From Coleophoma eucalyptorum (Eukaryota > Ascomycota > Leotiomycetes > Helotiales > Dermateaceae): DNA of 64,000 nucleotides. The notes under the pieces were generated by a model that ran no database searches, was not told where the DNA came from, and worked only from the letters and a program-made list of their open reading frames with translations. Position numbers and translations under genes: made by a program. Location: the NCBI GenBank assembly GCA_026120035.1, contig JALRME010000026.1:496001-560000 (forward strand). Direction: 5' to 3'. Shown in pieces: positions 54,354 through 64,000 of this stretch (position 1 is the stretch's first letter; every line of letters begins with the position of its first letter).

Positions 54354-56969
54354 ATGACAACCCCCCATATTTGCGCCGCTTGCCGCCGAAGTATCTCGAG
54401 ACTCCGCGCTAACAACACCTTGCAATGGCAGTCGAGAGCTACATTCATCTCCATCGCAACACCAATAACTGGGAAGAACGATAACACAAAAGATGGATCT
54501 AGCAGAGTTTCACAGGGCCACGGGGCCAAGGTGGAACAATCCGCACAGGTTCGGCGAGGGAAACGAAACAAGTTTCCAGGCTTCAGTCCTGAAGCTGGGG
54601 CCCAACTAGAATTACTTTTCAAAGAGAGTGTAACGGCTACACCAGCAGCAGATCCTGCCACTTCGAAGCTTGTATCCCAACCTATCACACCCTTCCATGT
54701 TTATAGGGATATTGATGCGCTCAATCAGATGATTCAAGATGGTCCTCATGTGTTACCTGCTGCCTGGAAGTTCTTCGCAGAGCATTATGGACCAGAGTCT
54801 AACGAGAAGGGCCCCAATGGGAAGTCGGGCAAACCTACCTTTCTCAAACATTCTTTTAGACGACTGTTGAATAATCTTATACAAGCTAAGAAGAACGATC
54901 CATTTTCCACCGAACTTCCAACCGTCACTGAAATCACAAGAGTCTGCCTGGGTATACGGATGTTAACATGTCAAGAGTGGGCCCAACTGATGTATGGCTT
55001 ATTAGAAGGACTCACAAGAGCTGCGCAATCAGAACTGCCAGAGTACACACATGAGGTCGACGAATTTCTCATCGGGGATCTGCTGGGTTCTTGGAATATT
55101 ATCTGCAGACGTACTCCCTTGGCTCTTGGGAGAAAACTCAAAGGGCCACACTTCAACTGGTCTCAGGTGCCCAAGTTCTCTTGCGAGGAGCTAAATCGGG
55201 CAATTGACAAGCATGGTGATCTCTACGCTTTCGGCTACTTGGTGCCTCGGATTAGATCCAGAGTACTTGACGGCGTAGCACTCGTAGCTCTTGCAAGCTA
55301 TGCTCACCTTAACAATGAGGCGAGGATTGCCAGCGGTGTAGCTGCAGGTGCTGATCCTCTCATGGCAGTTTTTTCAAAAGTCATCAGTGTTGTTAAAATA
55401 AAGGAATCTTTGCTGGATAGCGGCGTACAATCACCGCCAAATCTCAGAAACTTTGTATCAAAGGAGTGGGATTCTTTGCAGAGGAAAGCTTCGGTTGCAG
55501 TAATGACCCCATCGCCGGAAGATGCTACGTCTGCTGCGGTCACAGAAACATCTACTGAAACAAGTAGCTCCTTGCAACGCCTGAAGCCGGCTCGACACGA
55601 ATCTTCGTACATGAAAAAAAGAGTCGAGGAAGCCTTCAAAGCGAGGGATTTTAAAGCGGTGGAAGAATTATGGAATGGGGTACAGAATTGGCCTGCAAAC
55701 CCCGAGCGAGATCAGCCAAAGCCCCGCCACATTACACTTCCATTGTGCAATTATTTTATACATGCATACATGGGTCTTCGGCAGCCTCACCGTGCTATCG
55801 ATATATGGAACGTTATGATCCAAAAGGGACTGACTCCAAGTTTAGAGACGTGGGATTCCATGTTAAATGGGTGCAGGATTGCTAGGAACTGGACTGGACT
55901 TGAAGACGTATGGGGAAAGATGGTTTCTTCAGGTATAAGGCCGGATGTTGTTTGCTGGACAACACGAATTAGAGGACTATTGGGCTGCAATAAGATTGAG
56001 TATGGACTTGAGGCACTCGACGAGATGGGCCGCATGTGGATTGCCGCTGGACAGAAACAGTATGGAGCAGAGAAGACTATTGCAGATCTTTGCAACAAAA
56101 ATGTTTCTGGGGCTGTAAAGCCATCCATCGAAACTGTCAATGCTGCAATATCTATCCTGCTGCAACGCAATCGGGAGGACCTGGTTCATCAGACTCTCAA
56201 CTGGGCAGCCAAGTTTGGGATCGACCCGGATATTGTCACATACAACACCTTGCTTTGGAGACTATTTCGACAGGGACGAACCCCAGAGGCAATGGACATT
56301 CTGAACTCCATGTCTGAGGCTGGTTTACAGGCAGATGTAGCTACCTTTACCACTTTGTTGGAAGAGACTTTCCGAAATACAGAAAATAAGTCCCCGCAAG
56401 AACAGACACGATTGATCGCGGACACTTTTAAAGGAATGGAGGCTGCTGGTGTAAAAGCTAACCTACATACCTACGGAAAGATTGTTCACCACCTACTACG
56501 AGATGATACTAGCGACATAACGTCTGTCGACATGGTGCTAGAGCGAATGAGGAACGAGGGAATTCGTCCATCCGGTTACATATACACCACACTGGTGGAG
56601 TACTACTTCAGACAAGCTCCTCCAGACTTTGATGCTGTGAAGCAGATCATCGAAAGCGTGCGTCAAGACGGAGGCAGCGTGGACAACATCTTTTGGGACC
56701 GCGTGATGGAAGGCTATGCTGTAACTGGAGACACAGCCGCGGCCATGAAGATCCTCGCCAAGTCACAAGATATTGGTTCTAGAGCTAGTTGGTTCACACT
56801 GCGAGTCTTGTTGCTTGCTTTGGCGGAAAACCAGGAATGGGATGTGGCTAAAGCTATGATTCGAAGTATCAAGGGTGAAAATTGGGCAAGACATGACTTG
56901 GAGAGTGGGGCTTCAGATGCTCACAAGTTTTGGAGAAGTGCTGCCGAAATGCAGCTACTAGGGGATTAA
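54354..56969 (+). CDS. Mitochondrial pentatricopeptide-repeat protein
   Basis: A single exon encodes 871 residues from ATG 54354 (preceded by an in-frame GTG). PPR proteins bind organellar RNA in a sequence-specific manner and guide processing or translation. Seen: a basic N-terminus (ICAACRRSISRLRANN) with presequence character, and a long alpha-helical middle. From about residue 460 to 820 there are at least eight PPR-like helical pairs. The clearest are SLETWDSMLNGCRIARNW, DIVTYNTLLWRLFRQGRT, DVATFTTLLEETFRN, LHTYGKIVHHLLRDD and SGYIYTTLVEYYFRQ. The layout recalls ascomycete PPR factors such as Neurospora CYA-5, which controls COX1 mRNA, but I cannot assign the orthologue. No endonuclease (SMR or NYN) domain is visible. 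Head-to-head with the acid phosphatase gene. Confidence 0.9.
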   Translation: MTTPHICAACRRSISRLRANNTLQWQSRATFISIATPITGKNDNTKDGSSRVSQGHGAKVEQSAQVRRGKRNKFPGFSPEAGAQLELLFKESVTATPAADPATSKLVSQPITPFHVYRDIDALNQMIQDGPHVLPAAWKFFAEHYGPESNEKGPNGKSGKPTFLKHSFRRLLNNLIQAKKNDPFSTELPTVTEITRVCLGIRMLTCQEWAQLMYGLLEGLTRAAQSELPEYTHEVDEFLIGDLLGSWNIICRRTPLALGRKLKGPHFNWSQVPKFSCEELNRAIDKHGDLYAFGYLVPRIRSRVLDGVALVALASYAHLNNEARIASGVAAGADPLMAVFSKVISVVKIKESLLDSGVQSPPNLRNFVSKEWDSLQRKASVAVMTPSPEDATSAAVTETSTETSSSLQRLKPARHESSYMKKRVEEAFKARDFKAVEELWNGVQNWPANPERDQPKPRHITLPLCNYFIHAYMGLRQPHRAIDIWNVMIQKGLTPSLETWDSMLNGCRIARNWTGLEDVWGKMVSSGIRPDVVCWTTRIRGLLGCNKIEYGLEALDEMGRMWIAAGQKQYGAEKTIADLCNKNVSGAVKPSIETVNAAISILLQRNREDLVHQTLNWAAKFGIDPDIVTYNTLLWRLFRQGRTPEAMDILNSMSEAGLQADVATFTTLLEETFRNTENKSPQEQTRLIADTFKGMEAAGVKANLHTYGKIVHHLLRDDTSDITSVDMVLERMRNEGIRPSGYIYTTLVEYYFRQAPPDFDAVKQIIESVRQDGGSVDNIFWDRVMEGYAVTGDTAAAMKILAKSQDIGSRASWFTLRVLLLALAENQEWDVAKAMIRSIKGENWARHDLESGASDAHKFWRSAAEMQLLGD

Positions 56970-57038
56970 TGTGAGTATACCACTGTAAATTCTATGTATA
57001 TATATATTAGGCATATATGCCACGAACGACAATATGGC

Positions 57039-57575
57039 CTACTCAACCATAGCTTTCCGCTCTCTCTTAATGCTGAGCATTTTTCTCTCGTTCTGAGGTC
57101 GAAACATCGATCCAAAAGGAAGTACAGAAACTCCACCGTGTCCATCGGAACTATTCCCACCCTGCAAACATAAAAGCAACGATCCAAACTCCAAGTTAAG
57201 TCACCGACCTCCTTCTCCATAGCAGTCCAACTCACGAATCCTTGCCCTCTTGTAAGCGCTTCGCCTCCGCCGCTCTTTCACTGGCGGTCATATTCCAAGG
57301 TTTCCTCCTCTTCGCCTCCTCCATCAAGCTAGTGCGGTCCAAAATCGTATCCCTAACAGCCCTATCAATAATCCGTCTTAAAAGTTCTCGAGAAAAAACA
57401 CCCACCATTTATCTTGTACGACCTCACCGAGATGCATCTTAGAGTTCATGTCGTCGAGCTGTGCGCTCATTCCTCGTGCGATGCTGTCATGTCGAGTTGG
57501 CTTAATCAAAAAGTTCCCTGCTACGACGGCGCCGATGGCTGAGACCGCCAGAATGGGACCTTTGGTTTGAAACAT
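57039..57575 (-). CDS. Small mitochondrial-type membrane protein, function unknown
   Basis: Predicted exons 57575-57428, 57386-57236 and 57150-57039 give 136 residues. Seen: MFQTKGPILAVSAIGAVVAG, a short hydrophobic segment near the N-terminus that could anchor in the inner membrane, then a charged helical region (RRIIDRAVRDTILDRTSLMEEAKRRKPWN, MTASERAAEAKRLQEGK) and a Gly/Lys/Arg-rich tail (HGGVSVLPFGSMF, ERKMLSIKRER). The first intron is only 41 nt (GTGAGG to CTCGAG) and the second 85 nt. Both joins keep phase and the total is a multiple of three. The antisense frame at 57242-57442 is a shadow. I recognise a general resemblance to small uncharacterised fungal mitochondrial proteins but no family name. 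Borders are less sure than for other genes here. Confidence 0.65.
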
Positions 57576-58134
57576 TGTGTAAGAATGGGTTTGAAGTGGT
57601 GGTCGTAAAGACGAATGGTGTTCAAGCAGGTTCTTTATTGGGGTGTTGTGGTGGTATTGATTTAATCTTTGTGTGATAGGAGAATTGTAGCATGGTAGAC
57701 TTTACATGTAGCTGTTCTTTCATCTTATAGTCTGTTAGAGATGTCGTGGCACTGGGTTGGCAGTATTAGTGGAGTCGTTGGACGAGTTATGGAATGATGG
57801 AGTGATTGAGGTGGTGTTATGTGGGGAGATCCTTATCATACGACTGTGTGGTCGCTTGTGAGAGAATGGAGGAGAATCGCCTGACGGGCCACCCCGCGGA
57901 CGGCTTCGCGAGTTCAGCACGGCAGCAGCAGCGGACATTTTCGGGACTTGTAAGCGGCTGTGTAAAGGTCAGCAGCTTCTACCACGCACTACGTACTGTG
58001 TCCAGACGCTCGCTATTCTTGCTTTGTCTGGTTTTCGGGCATACTAGGCAATGCAAATCTGCTGACCTTCGGGGCAGTCCGCGCTACCAAGGCTGTATAC
58101 ACGTTCTATAATCATCTGAAATTACATTATTTGC
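57576..58134. other. Tandem intergenic region upstream of the 136-aa gene
   Basis: 559 bp between the start of the small membrane protein and the stop of vps3. A minus-strand frame at 57938-57735 (67 residues, Ser/Pro/Arg-rich) has no visible family and no supporting signals. Otherwise it is ordinary promoter and terminator DNA. Confidence 0.4.
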
Positions 58135-61100
58135 CTATGTTTCTACCGTGGGGCCAGTTTTTTGGATTTTGCCTATCAAGTCGGCACTGATCTTGAGATT
58201 CTCTGCGCCACTTAGCGACTTCGCGACCATGGTTTCGCTTCGTTCTCTCACGATACGTCTCAGGGCGCTGACCAGGAAACCAGAGACTAGTTCCACTGAC
58301 CACGAGTCTGGGATCAAGCTTAGAACATATCCAACATCGAACCAGCTACCAAAGCGCTCTAATAGACTGCCGGTTTGCTCGACGCGGTTACTGATATCTT
58401 CAATCTGCAGAAATTCTGCAAGTAGAAAACCAAAAAGCTTTGCCTGCTCGTCATGAGTTGGCAGACTTTCTCTTGCCATGGTTCCGGATATTGGATGATA
58501 TATGCTGGAGCCACCCAGCAGGCAGTAATTGATTGCGGTATCATAGTCACCCAAGCCGTGGGTCAGAAGTTTCAATGCTTCCTCATGATGCCTTTGCCGG
58601 CCATCCAGGATAATGACTTCGGGTACCAGCTCTTTCGTGTATGGTGCAATGCGCGCAAGAATGGCCTCCACATCATACTGAGAAGCAGAACCATGGCTTC
58701 CTCCTAGTAGCTGGAGAAGACGTAAACGGCTATGCCACCATTCCTCGTCAATTGAATTATCAGTGATGAATTGTCGATAAGTAGGTTTCGGTGGACGTAG
58801 TGCTCGGTATGATTCATAGGTCTGTGCGAGTATTGCTCTAGCCTGTGCCGATTCCTCGAGTTTTTGTGTGACAATGTCCAAGTAGTACGCAATAAGCTCA
58901 TTGACATATTCACTGTGGTTCTTCCCAAAGACAAGATACTCCAGATATTCTTTCACTGCTCCAGGTGCTCCACGGCGGAGAATTTCAACAACCTGGGTTG
59001 GCTCGAACTTGACTTTGCTTTTGTCTTCGGCAAAGACCTGTACACCCAGCTTGGGGTTTCGAGCTGCTAACCAAACTCCATACTCTTGCACAAGAGCCGG
59101 GTTACTGATGATGGTAAGATATTCTCGAACTCTTTGCTCTCCATTGATGAATTCGCCGCCTTCATCAGTCTCGCCATCAACAATCCTTTTCCAAGTGGCA
59201 AGTACCTCTCGAGCCATCTTGCGGCTCTGATACAAACGACTCAGAACATAGAGACGGTGATGAGATTCAAGAAGAGAAACTGCTCTGTCAAAACAATCTA
59301 CTCCCCCGTCAACCAGATGATTTAGTTCCTCTCGTATAGACTTCTTAAGTGCTGGTCCTTTGGGCGAGTCCTTATCAAGCTGGAGAAGCACAATTATTAA
59401 TGCAGCGTCAACACTTTTGAAAACCTGGGCCTCGTCTGCGACACTACCAAATCCCTTTTTACGACGCCAGGCAGCTAGAAATCTCATCAGAAATCGTAGT
59501 ATATACCCAGACATCTCAGAGTCTAGAGTAGCAGCTCGCTCCTCATTGATGGCATTTGTCACAAAACTATCCGCAGCCTGCTTGACGCCGCCATGGACCC
59601 AGATACCATATTTACCCTCAACAATCTCGTTACGGAGGGAAGGAATGATTCCTAGGACGACACGAGGATCTAGGCCACCTTCCAGTAACGCTTCCTCAGC
59701 TGCGCGGAATTCAGTCTCTGTTGGGTGCTCTGCGAGGGCATCTAGGAGGCTCATAAAAAGCAGCAAGCCTGCTCGCTGCCTGATGTAGCCTAAACTGAGG
59801 AATTCAGTCTCAGTCTTAGCTTCACGCCCGCGAAGAGAATTGATAACCTCGATAGTTTTCCTCCTGTCTAGCGGAGGATATTTCTGGTCGACAGTGGCTG
59901 CATCGCTGAGAAGATTTGACAAACTTGCATCAACTCGCATAGCTAAAGGATTTCGCACCGCCCACCATATGTTCTTCCTTGACCATGCCACTACGTGAGT
60001 TTTTGCTTGACCAAAGCGTTTCGCAAATTGCTCTTCCTCGTTGTTACGGTGATCCTCCCAGCCTTCAGGAGGGCCCTCTTCCTCTGGTTTTGCCTCAAAC
60101 AGTTCTCTTTCACCGGATACCCTTTGCAGAGAGGTTGCGGTGCGGGAGTCGAAGCTTCGTAGAGACAATATTGATGCATCCATTGATCGAGATTCAAACG
60201 GCTGGAATCGTCTTAGTCGTAATGCCTCAACAACTTCATCAAAGTAGATGTCACCAGCATCCACCACGCTTCGTAGCCCGAACCTAGAGGAACTTTGGTC
60301 TTCTGAGCTGGGTGGATTAGGTTCTCCCAACCAGAACTTTATGCCATCACCCTCGCCAGGTTCCAAATCCCAACGTTGTATCTCAATCCCGTACTTGACT
60401 TGCTCTCCAAATTCTCTGCCCATGGCTGCTAGAACATATCCTTCTTCCTCGTCATCTATTGTAGCAGGTGTAGGGTCCACGCCAACTCCCCGGCCATCAA
60501 CAACAACCTCGTCTGGATAACTATCGAATTCTAAGGTTGAACGTGTTACATCTCCTTCAAGGTTGACAAACATACCGACTCCGGGCTCGCGGATTCCAGT
60601 ACCAGTGACGAGGAGAAACTCTTGTGGAGTGGGTGACACGATGTGGGGTTTTAAATAAATTGGTGTGGATGGTGCAGCTTCAGCTGCCTCTGTTGGAGGA
60701 GCCGGTAAGGGTTTCTGTGCAGCTGGACTAGAATCTCGTTGTGTTGGAGGTTGTGGACTCGTAGGAGCCGGAGAAGCTTCCCTGAACAGGCGATCGGGCG
60801 TTTCTCGTCCTGGGCGAGCGCTATTGTTCATAAATGTGCCGAGACTAGTGCTCCTTGTGTGGCCACGATCTTCTGTTGCATTTGAAGAAGCACCTGCATG
60901 AGATGAGCTCCGTGATATCCCGCCATTCCCAGAACTTCCAGAAATATCTTCGGCTCGGCCTCCTATGCTGCTTGACTCATCTAAAGATGAAATTGGGAAC
61001 AGCGGGATCTTGAGCTGCCTATCAACATCAAGGAGAGCGTAAAAACGAGAGTCAGCAACACATGCAAATGAGTCACGGCGGATTGAGATCGTGCTTCCGG

Positions 61101-61790
61101 CGAAGTCGATTGTCTACATCGGAGTCAGTAGATGTCTCATAGTGATACAACAACTGCCAGTAAGTACCTTAAGCGCTCGTGGTTCCTCCCCAATCCTCAC
61201 AACTCTGATCTTCTTGTTCAATGATATCAAAACTGTGACAGTGGGATTTCCCGTGTCATAATTTCTGCTGTCACTGTTCAGGTCCAATCCACCAATCCAG
61301 TTGCACGGTCGCACTTGAGTTGTTCCAAACACGGGGCTCAACTCAGGTAGAGAATAGAATGTAACGGTCCAATTGCATAGAATACACGCTTTATTGACCT
61401 TTGGCAGGAGCAATATTTGTTGAACACCAGGTCTCGCAGCCGAAGGTGGGTTATGGAAAGCTGGCGGAAGCCTCGAGGCCAATATATAAGAAGGCCGACC
61501 AGCGGGGTCTGCAGGATCGGGTGGAATCTGTACAAAGTGTAGTATTTCTGAGGCAGAAGTGCCGATATATAGATTCCCGTCTGATAATGGTCAGCCGGTT
61601 ATTAGATAGGTGGGAATTTGAAGCCCATGATAGCTTGCTACTTGCCTAAGAACTCAACACAATTGATCTCAATGTCGTCCCGGTCACCATCAGCAGATAA
61701 CGGAACATCGTCTATCAAACTACGCAACACATAAGGCCCAGTCTCCGGCGCAGGCGGCCTAGTCTTTGGAGACTGTTCCTGCGAGGCCAT
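58135..61790 (-). CDS. vps3: Vps3-like CORVET subunit (CNH / Vps39-type tethering protein)
   Basis: Predicted exons 61790-61646, 61580-61168 and 61113-58135 give 1178 residues. Vps3 is a subunit of the CORVET tether acting on Rab5-type GTPase (yeast Vps21) at early endosomes; TGFBRAP1 is the human relative. Seen: an N-terminal citron-homology (CNH) domain (YIGTSASEILHFVQ, GVQQILLLPKVNKACILCNWTV, YSLPELSPVFG, KIRVVRIGEE, STISIRRDSFACVADSRFYALLD) interrupted by a Ser/Pro-rich disordered insert of over 100 residues. The CNH end follows (IVSPTPQEFLLVTGTG, GMFVNLEGDVTRSTLEF), then helical repeats with Vps39-type segments (GLDPRVVLGIIPSLR, YRQFITDNSIDE, WSVELVSGFLVSALRR). The first intron uses a GC donor (GCAAGT), giving VEFL-DGNLYIG. 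No RING end is seen, as expected for Vps3. Vam6/Vps39 is a weaker alternative. Head-to-head with mtw1. Confidence 0.87.
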
Positions 61791-62080
61791 TGTGGGACCG
61801 ATTACGCCGGTGGGGTTAGTCTTATATCATTGTTCGCAGATTAGGAGCGCATTTTAGAGTACTGGCGGAAATACGTTCGGACAACGGGTTCGTGGACGAT
61901 GTGAGGTTGTACCAATCGAGAGTTGCAGCCTTGCGAGACAGCTTTGGCCAAGGATGAGCTCCAACGGCCCACCGCCAAGAACTACCTGCCTTGCCGTCGC
62001 GTCTCCCCAGACAAACAAAACATCAACACTGGCTTCCAAATCGCGACAAGACATTCAAGGCGTATATCACGACCCCAAAC
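61791..62080. promoter_or_regulatory. Bidirectional promoter region vps3 / mtw1
   Basis: 290 bp between divergent start codons. No TATA box or named factor site was recognised. Confidence 0.45.
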
Positions 62081-63207
62081 ATGAGTAATCCCGTGGAATT
62101 GGATACTGCACTTCTCACCGAACATTTTGGCTATAGACCAGCCGTAAGATTAGCCTTTTGCACTCTTCGCCCCTGCCGGCGCAAAGCTGACTCTTGTCGC
62201 AGACTCTGATCGATGATATAATAAACAGTATAAACACACGCGCATTCGAGGCTATTAGTTCCGTCGAGAAGGCTTTTGAGAACGCTCAACCAGAGACTTT
62301 AGGATTCAAGATTCTTCCAAGCAATACTGCTGAAGGAGAAGCAGAAGCAAATGCTGTGAGAGAGAAGTTCAAATACGAGATTGAGAATGGTGTTCACCAA
62401 TTGGAGACCCTGCTTGAGACGAAGATTGATCACAACTTCGACAAGATGGAGGTGTTCATGCTGCGAAATTATTTAAGTATACCACAAGATGTCAGAGGTT
62501 GGATCCGAATGCATCACTATGAGGTATAAACACCTCCGGAAGAACAATATAAGTCTGCACGCACTAATAAAATAAAGGGTTTGGATTTTACTCTGAAGCC
62601 AGACGCCCCCACCATCGACTCAATCACGAAGCAACGGCAGAGGTTGCGTGAAACCCAGAAGCTGCACACCTTACTCCAATCCGAATCGGAACGAAACGCA
62701 GCAATAATTGCTTCATTGCAAGCTATTCTCACACCAAGCACCCAACCCTTGCCCAAAATCGAACATACTGAATCCGAACTCAACCCAGAACCTCAATATC
62801 CAGCTTTGGCATTCTTACAGAATAAGGGCGACTTGTCAGGCGATAACACTCATCCTCTAGGTACTACGACGTCCTTTGCTATTTCGCAGCTGCAAGCCTT
62901 GAAAGCGTTATTAGATCAGTTGGGTCCGAGGTTGCAGAACTTGAAAGATCAGGATGGCAAGCAAGGATATGTAGGAGAAGCGGAGAAGAGTTGGAGAAGG
63001 GAAAGACTAGAGTTCGTGGAAACAGAGACAAGAAAACACTTGGAGCAGGTGAGAGGGCTAGAACTGGGGAAAATGGGCGAGGTGAGGGACGGTGAATGGC
63101 AGGGTGAAGGGAGAAAACTACAAAAAGGAGAAGTAGAGGATCTAGAGAAGGTTGTGAAGATGGTCGGAGGTTCGGAACTCGAGAAGCCTACAGACACCGG
63201 CGCCTAG
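62081..63207 (+). CDS. mtw1: Kinetochore protein Mtw1/Mis12 (MIND complex)
   Basis: Predicted exons 62081-62143, 62203-62523 and 62578-63207 give 337 residues. Mtw1 (Mis12) is the head of the four-protein MIND complex that joins inner kinetochore CENP-C/CENP-U to the Ndc80 complex. Seen: the conserved N-terminus ELDTALLTEHFGYRPA joined to TLIDDIINSINTRAFEAI, then EKAFENAQPETLGFKI, and a coiled coil (VREKFKYEIENGVHQLETLLETKIDHNFDKMEVFMLRNYLSIP). A second coiled coil follows from ITKQRQRLRETQKLH, and a charged C-terminal third (LRRERLEFVETETRKHLEQ-like). Both introns (59 and 54 nt) keep phase 0. Two different frames join cleanly and the length fits the family in filamentous ascomycetes. Confidence 0.93.
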
Positions 63208-63420
63208 GTTTCCAGTAAACGGTTTGATTTGGCGTTCACGGTTACGGCGTCTTGAGATACCCTGCTCGGGACTTGGAAATGTTGTCGAAAGGTCAACAAC
63301 GTTTGGACATGGATGCAAATGTATAATGACCCACGAGCTGCAAGATTGTAAATGAGATATGAGTTGGGTAATGCCAGCTCCCAGGATTTGATTGCTCTAT
63401 ACATTGTCGAAATCCGACCG

Positions 63421-64000
63421 CTACTCAGGCTCAGGCTCTGCAAAGATGGAAAATTGATTATTTATGCCCAAACCAAGCCGTCTCGAGTCTACAGACTCCG
63501 TAATATCTTCACCGCTCTCTGCTTGTTCCTCCCGCAGCATATCTCCAATTTTCCACTACATTGCTGTTAGCAAGTCTAATCTTCTCCTTTGAGAGCCCGG
63601 TAAGAATAGCAAAAAGAAGCAGAAGGTAAACTCACAGCAATCCGTTCAGCACCAGCTCTAGCACCTGTGTTCAAATGGAGTGTCAGTCACCTTTGTCCTC
63701 CAGTTTCCTATACATGAGAAACAGGACCCTAGTCACCTTCCAAATTGCCGCTTCCAGGCCCCAAACGCAGGCCAGCCATTCTTCCTGTGACGAAAAACGG
63801 CACATCGTCCTTCCACATCAGATCATCAGTCAAGCACGGCAATCCACCAACGCACTCGATCTGTTCCTTCTCGTGCATCTCTTTCAGACAGGGATTCATT
63901 TTAAAGTCCGGACTCAACCCCGTTGCATAAATAACATGATCGATAGGAGGAAGTTCTATATCCATTTCTTGCGAGGTTGCCAGACCCCAGGTCTTAGATT
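63421..64000 (-). CDS. FAD/NAD(P)-binding oxidoreductase, 3' part only
   Basis: The gene enters from beyond the window end. Visible exons are 64000-63737, 63664-63636 (29 nt) and 63555-63421. Seen: the strand IDHVIYATGLSPDF with the ATG motif typical of pyridine-nucleotide flavoproteins, GGLPCLTDDLMWKDDVPFFVTGRMA, LGPGSGNLEGARAGAERIAW, and an acidic tail IGDMLREEQAES. GRMAGLRLGPGSGNLEGARAGAERIA resembles the C-terminal FAD contact of disulfide-reductase-like flavoproteins. The 29-nt exon encodes GARAGAERIA and joins in phase on both sides. A subfamily cannot be named from this fragment; the substrate is unknown. The N-terminal dinucleotide fold must lie outside the window. Confidence 0.75.

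Noticed and set aside
57242..57442. 66-codon plus-strand hydrophobic frame starting MPSCKRFASAAL
   Set aside because: Antisense to the second exon of the 136-residue protein, which has the better splice support.
57735..57938. 67-codon minus-strand frame beginning MSAAAAVL
   Set aside because: Ser/Pro/Arg-rich, no conserved motif, no partner exon; most likely promoter DNA.
1..64000. tRNA genes, CRISPR arrays, intact transposons or virus-derived genes
   Set aside because: Looked for by eye through B-box-like motifs, regular direct repeats and transposase, integrase or polymerase motifs; none convincing. A tRNAscan and repeat search would be the deciding test.

Overview
The window is nuclear DNA of a filamentous ascomycete. 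The genes carry short spliceosomal introns (about 40-80 nt) with GTAAGT-like donors. The gene set includes mitochondrial ClpP, a hybrid heme peroxidase with WSC domains and a MIND-complex Mtw1 with fungal N-terminus. Protein resemblance, judged by eye, points to the Leotiomycetes (Botrytis/Sclerotinia relatives), but I could not test this by alignment. I see no prophage, CRISPR array, rRNA, tRNA or intact transposon, and no secondary-metabolite cluster. The gene models below were built by joining reading frames at GT-AG (twice GC-AG) borders so that phase and conserved motifs continue; all exon borders are predictions.

Layout. 0-9 kb: an OXNAD1-like oxidoreductase, mitochondrial ClpP head-to-head with an unnamed probable mitochondrial protein, a monoglyceride lipase head-to-head with a Trm61-like mitochondrial tRNA methyltransferase, and a Dcr2-like phosphatase. 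9.6-13.2 kb: one secreted peroxidase with three WSC domains and long serine-rich linkers. 13.2-15.3 kb holds no gene. 15.3-17.4 kb: an F-box/LRR protein ending in a CaaX box. 17.4-21.5 kb: 4.1 kb without a convincing gene. 21.5-25 kb: PAS kinase. 25.7-28.4 kb: a PXA-domain protein split by an unusually long 875-nt intron. 29.5-31.3 kb: a CENP-B-type helix-turn-helix protein. 33.5-37 kb: DRG1/Rbg1 GTPase, polyprenol reductase and ALKBH6-like dioxygenase. 37.5-42.1 kb: the Set3-complex ankyrin protein Hos4. 43.8-44.7 kb: a RING-like/LysM protein. 44.8-52.2 kb: splicing factor Rse1, COX1 regulator Mss51 and a Tfc7-like histidine phosphatase. 52.3-57 kb: a histidine acid phosphatase and a mitochondrial PPR protein. 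57-64 kb: a small mitochondrial-type membrane protein, CORVET subunit Vps3, kinetochore Mtw1, and the 3' end of a FAD/NAD(P) oxidoreductase that leaves the window.

The genes form no pathway, but two patterns recur. Many start head-to-head with 190-380 bp between start codons (clpP/unknown, lipase/methyltransferase, DRG1/DFG10, rse1/mss51, acid phosphatase/PPR, vps3/mtw1). Also, a notable share looks mitochondrial (ClpP, the 2.4-kb protein, Trm61-like, Mss51, PPR, the 136-aa protein, and possibly the OXNAD1-like protein).

No clearly new multi-gene system was found. The best candidates for follow-up are the peroxidase-WSC protein, the CaaX-bearing F-box protein, the RING-LysM protein, the CENP-B-like regulator with a 22-nt exon, the two GC-AG introns, the 875-nt PXA intron, and the large gene-poor regulatory regions.
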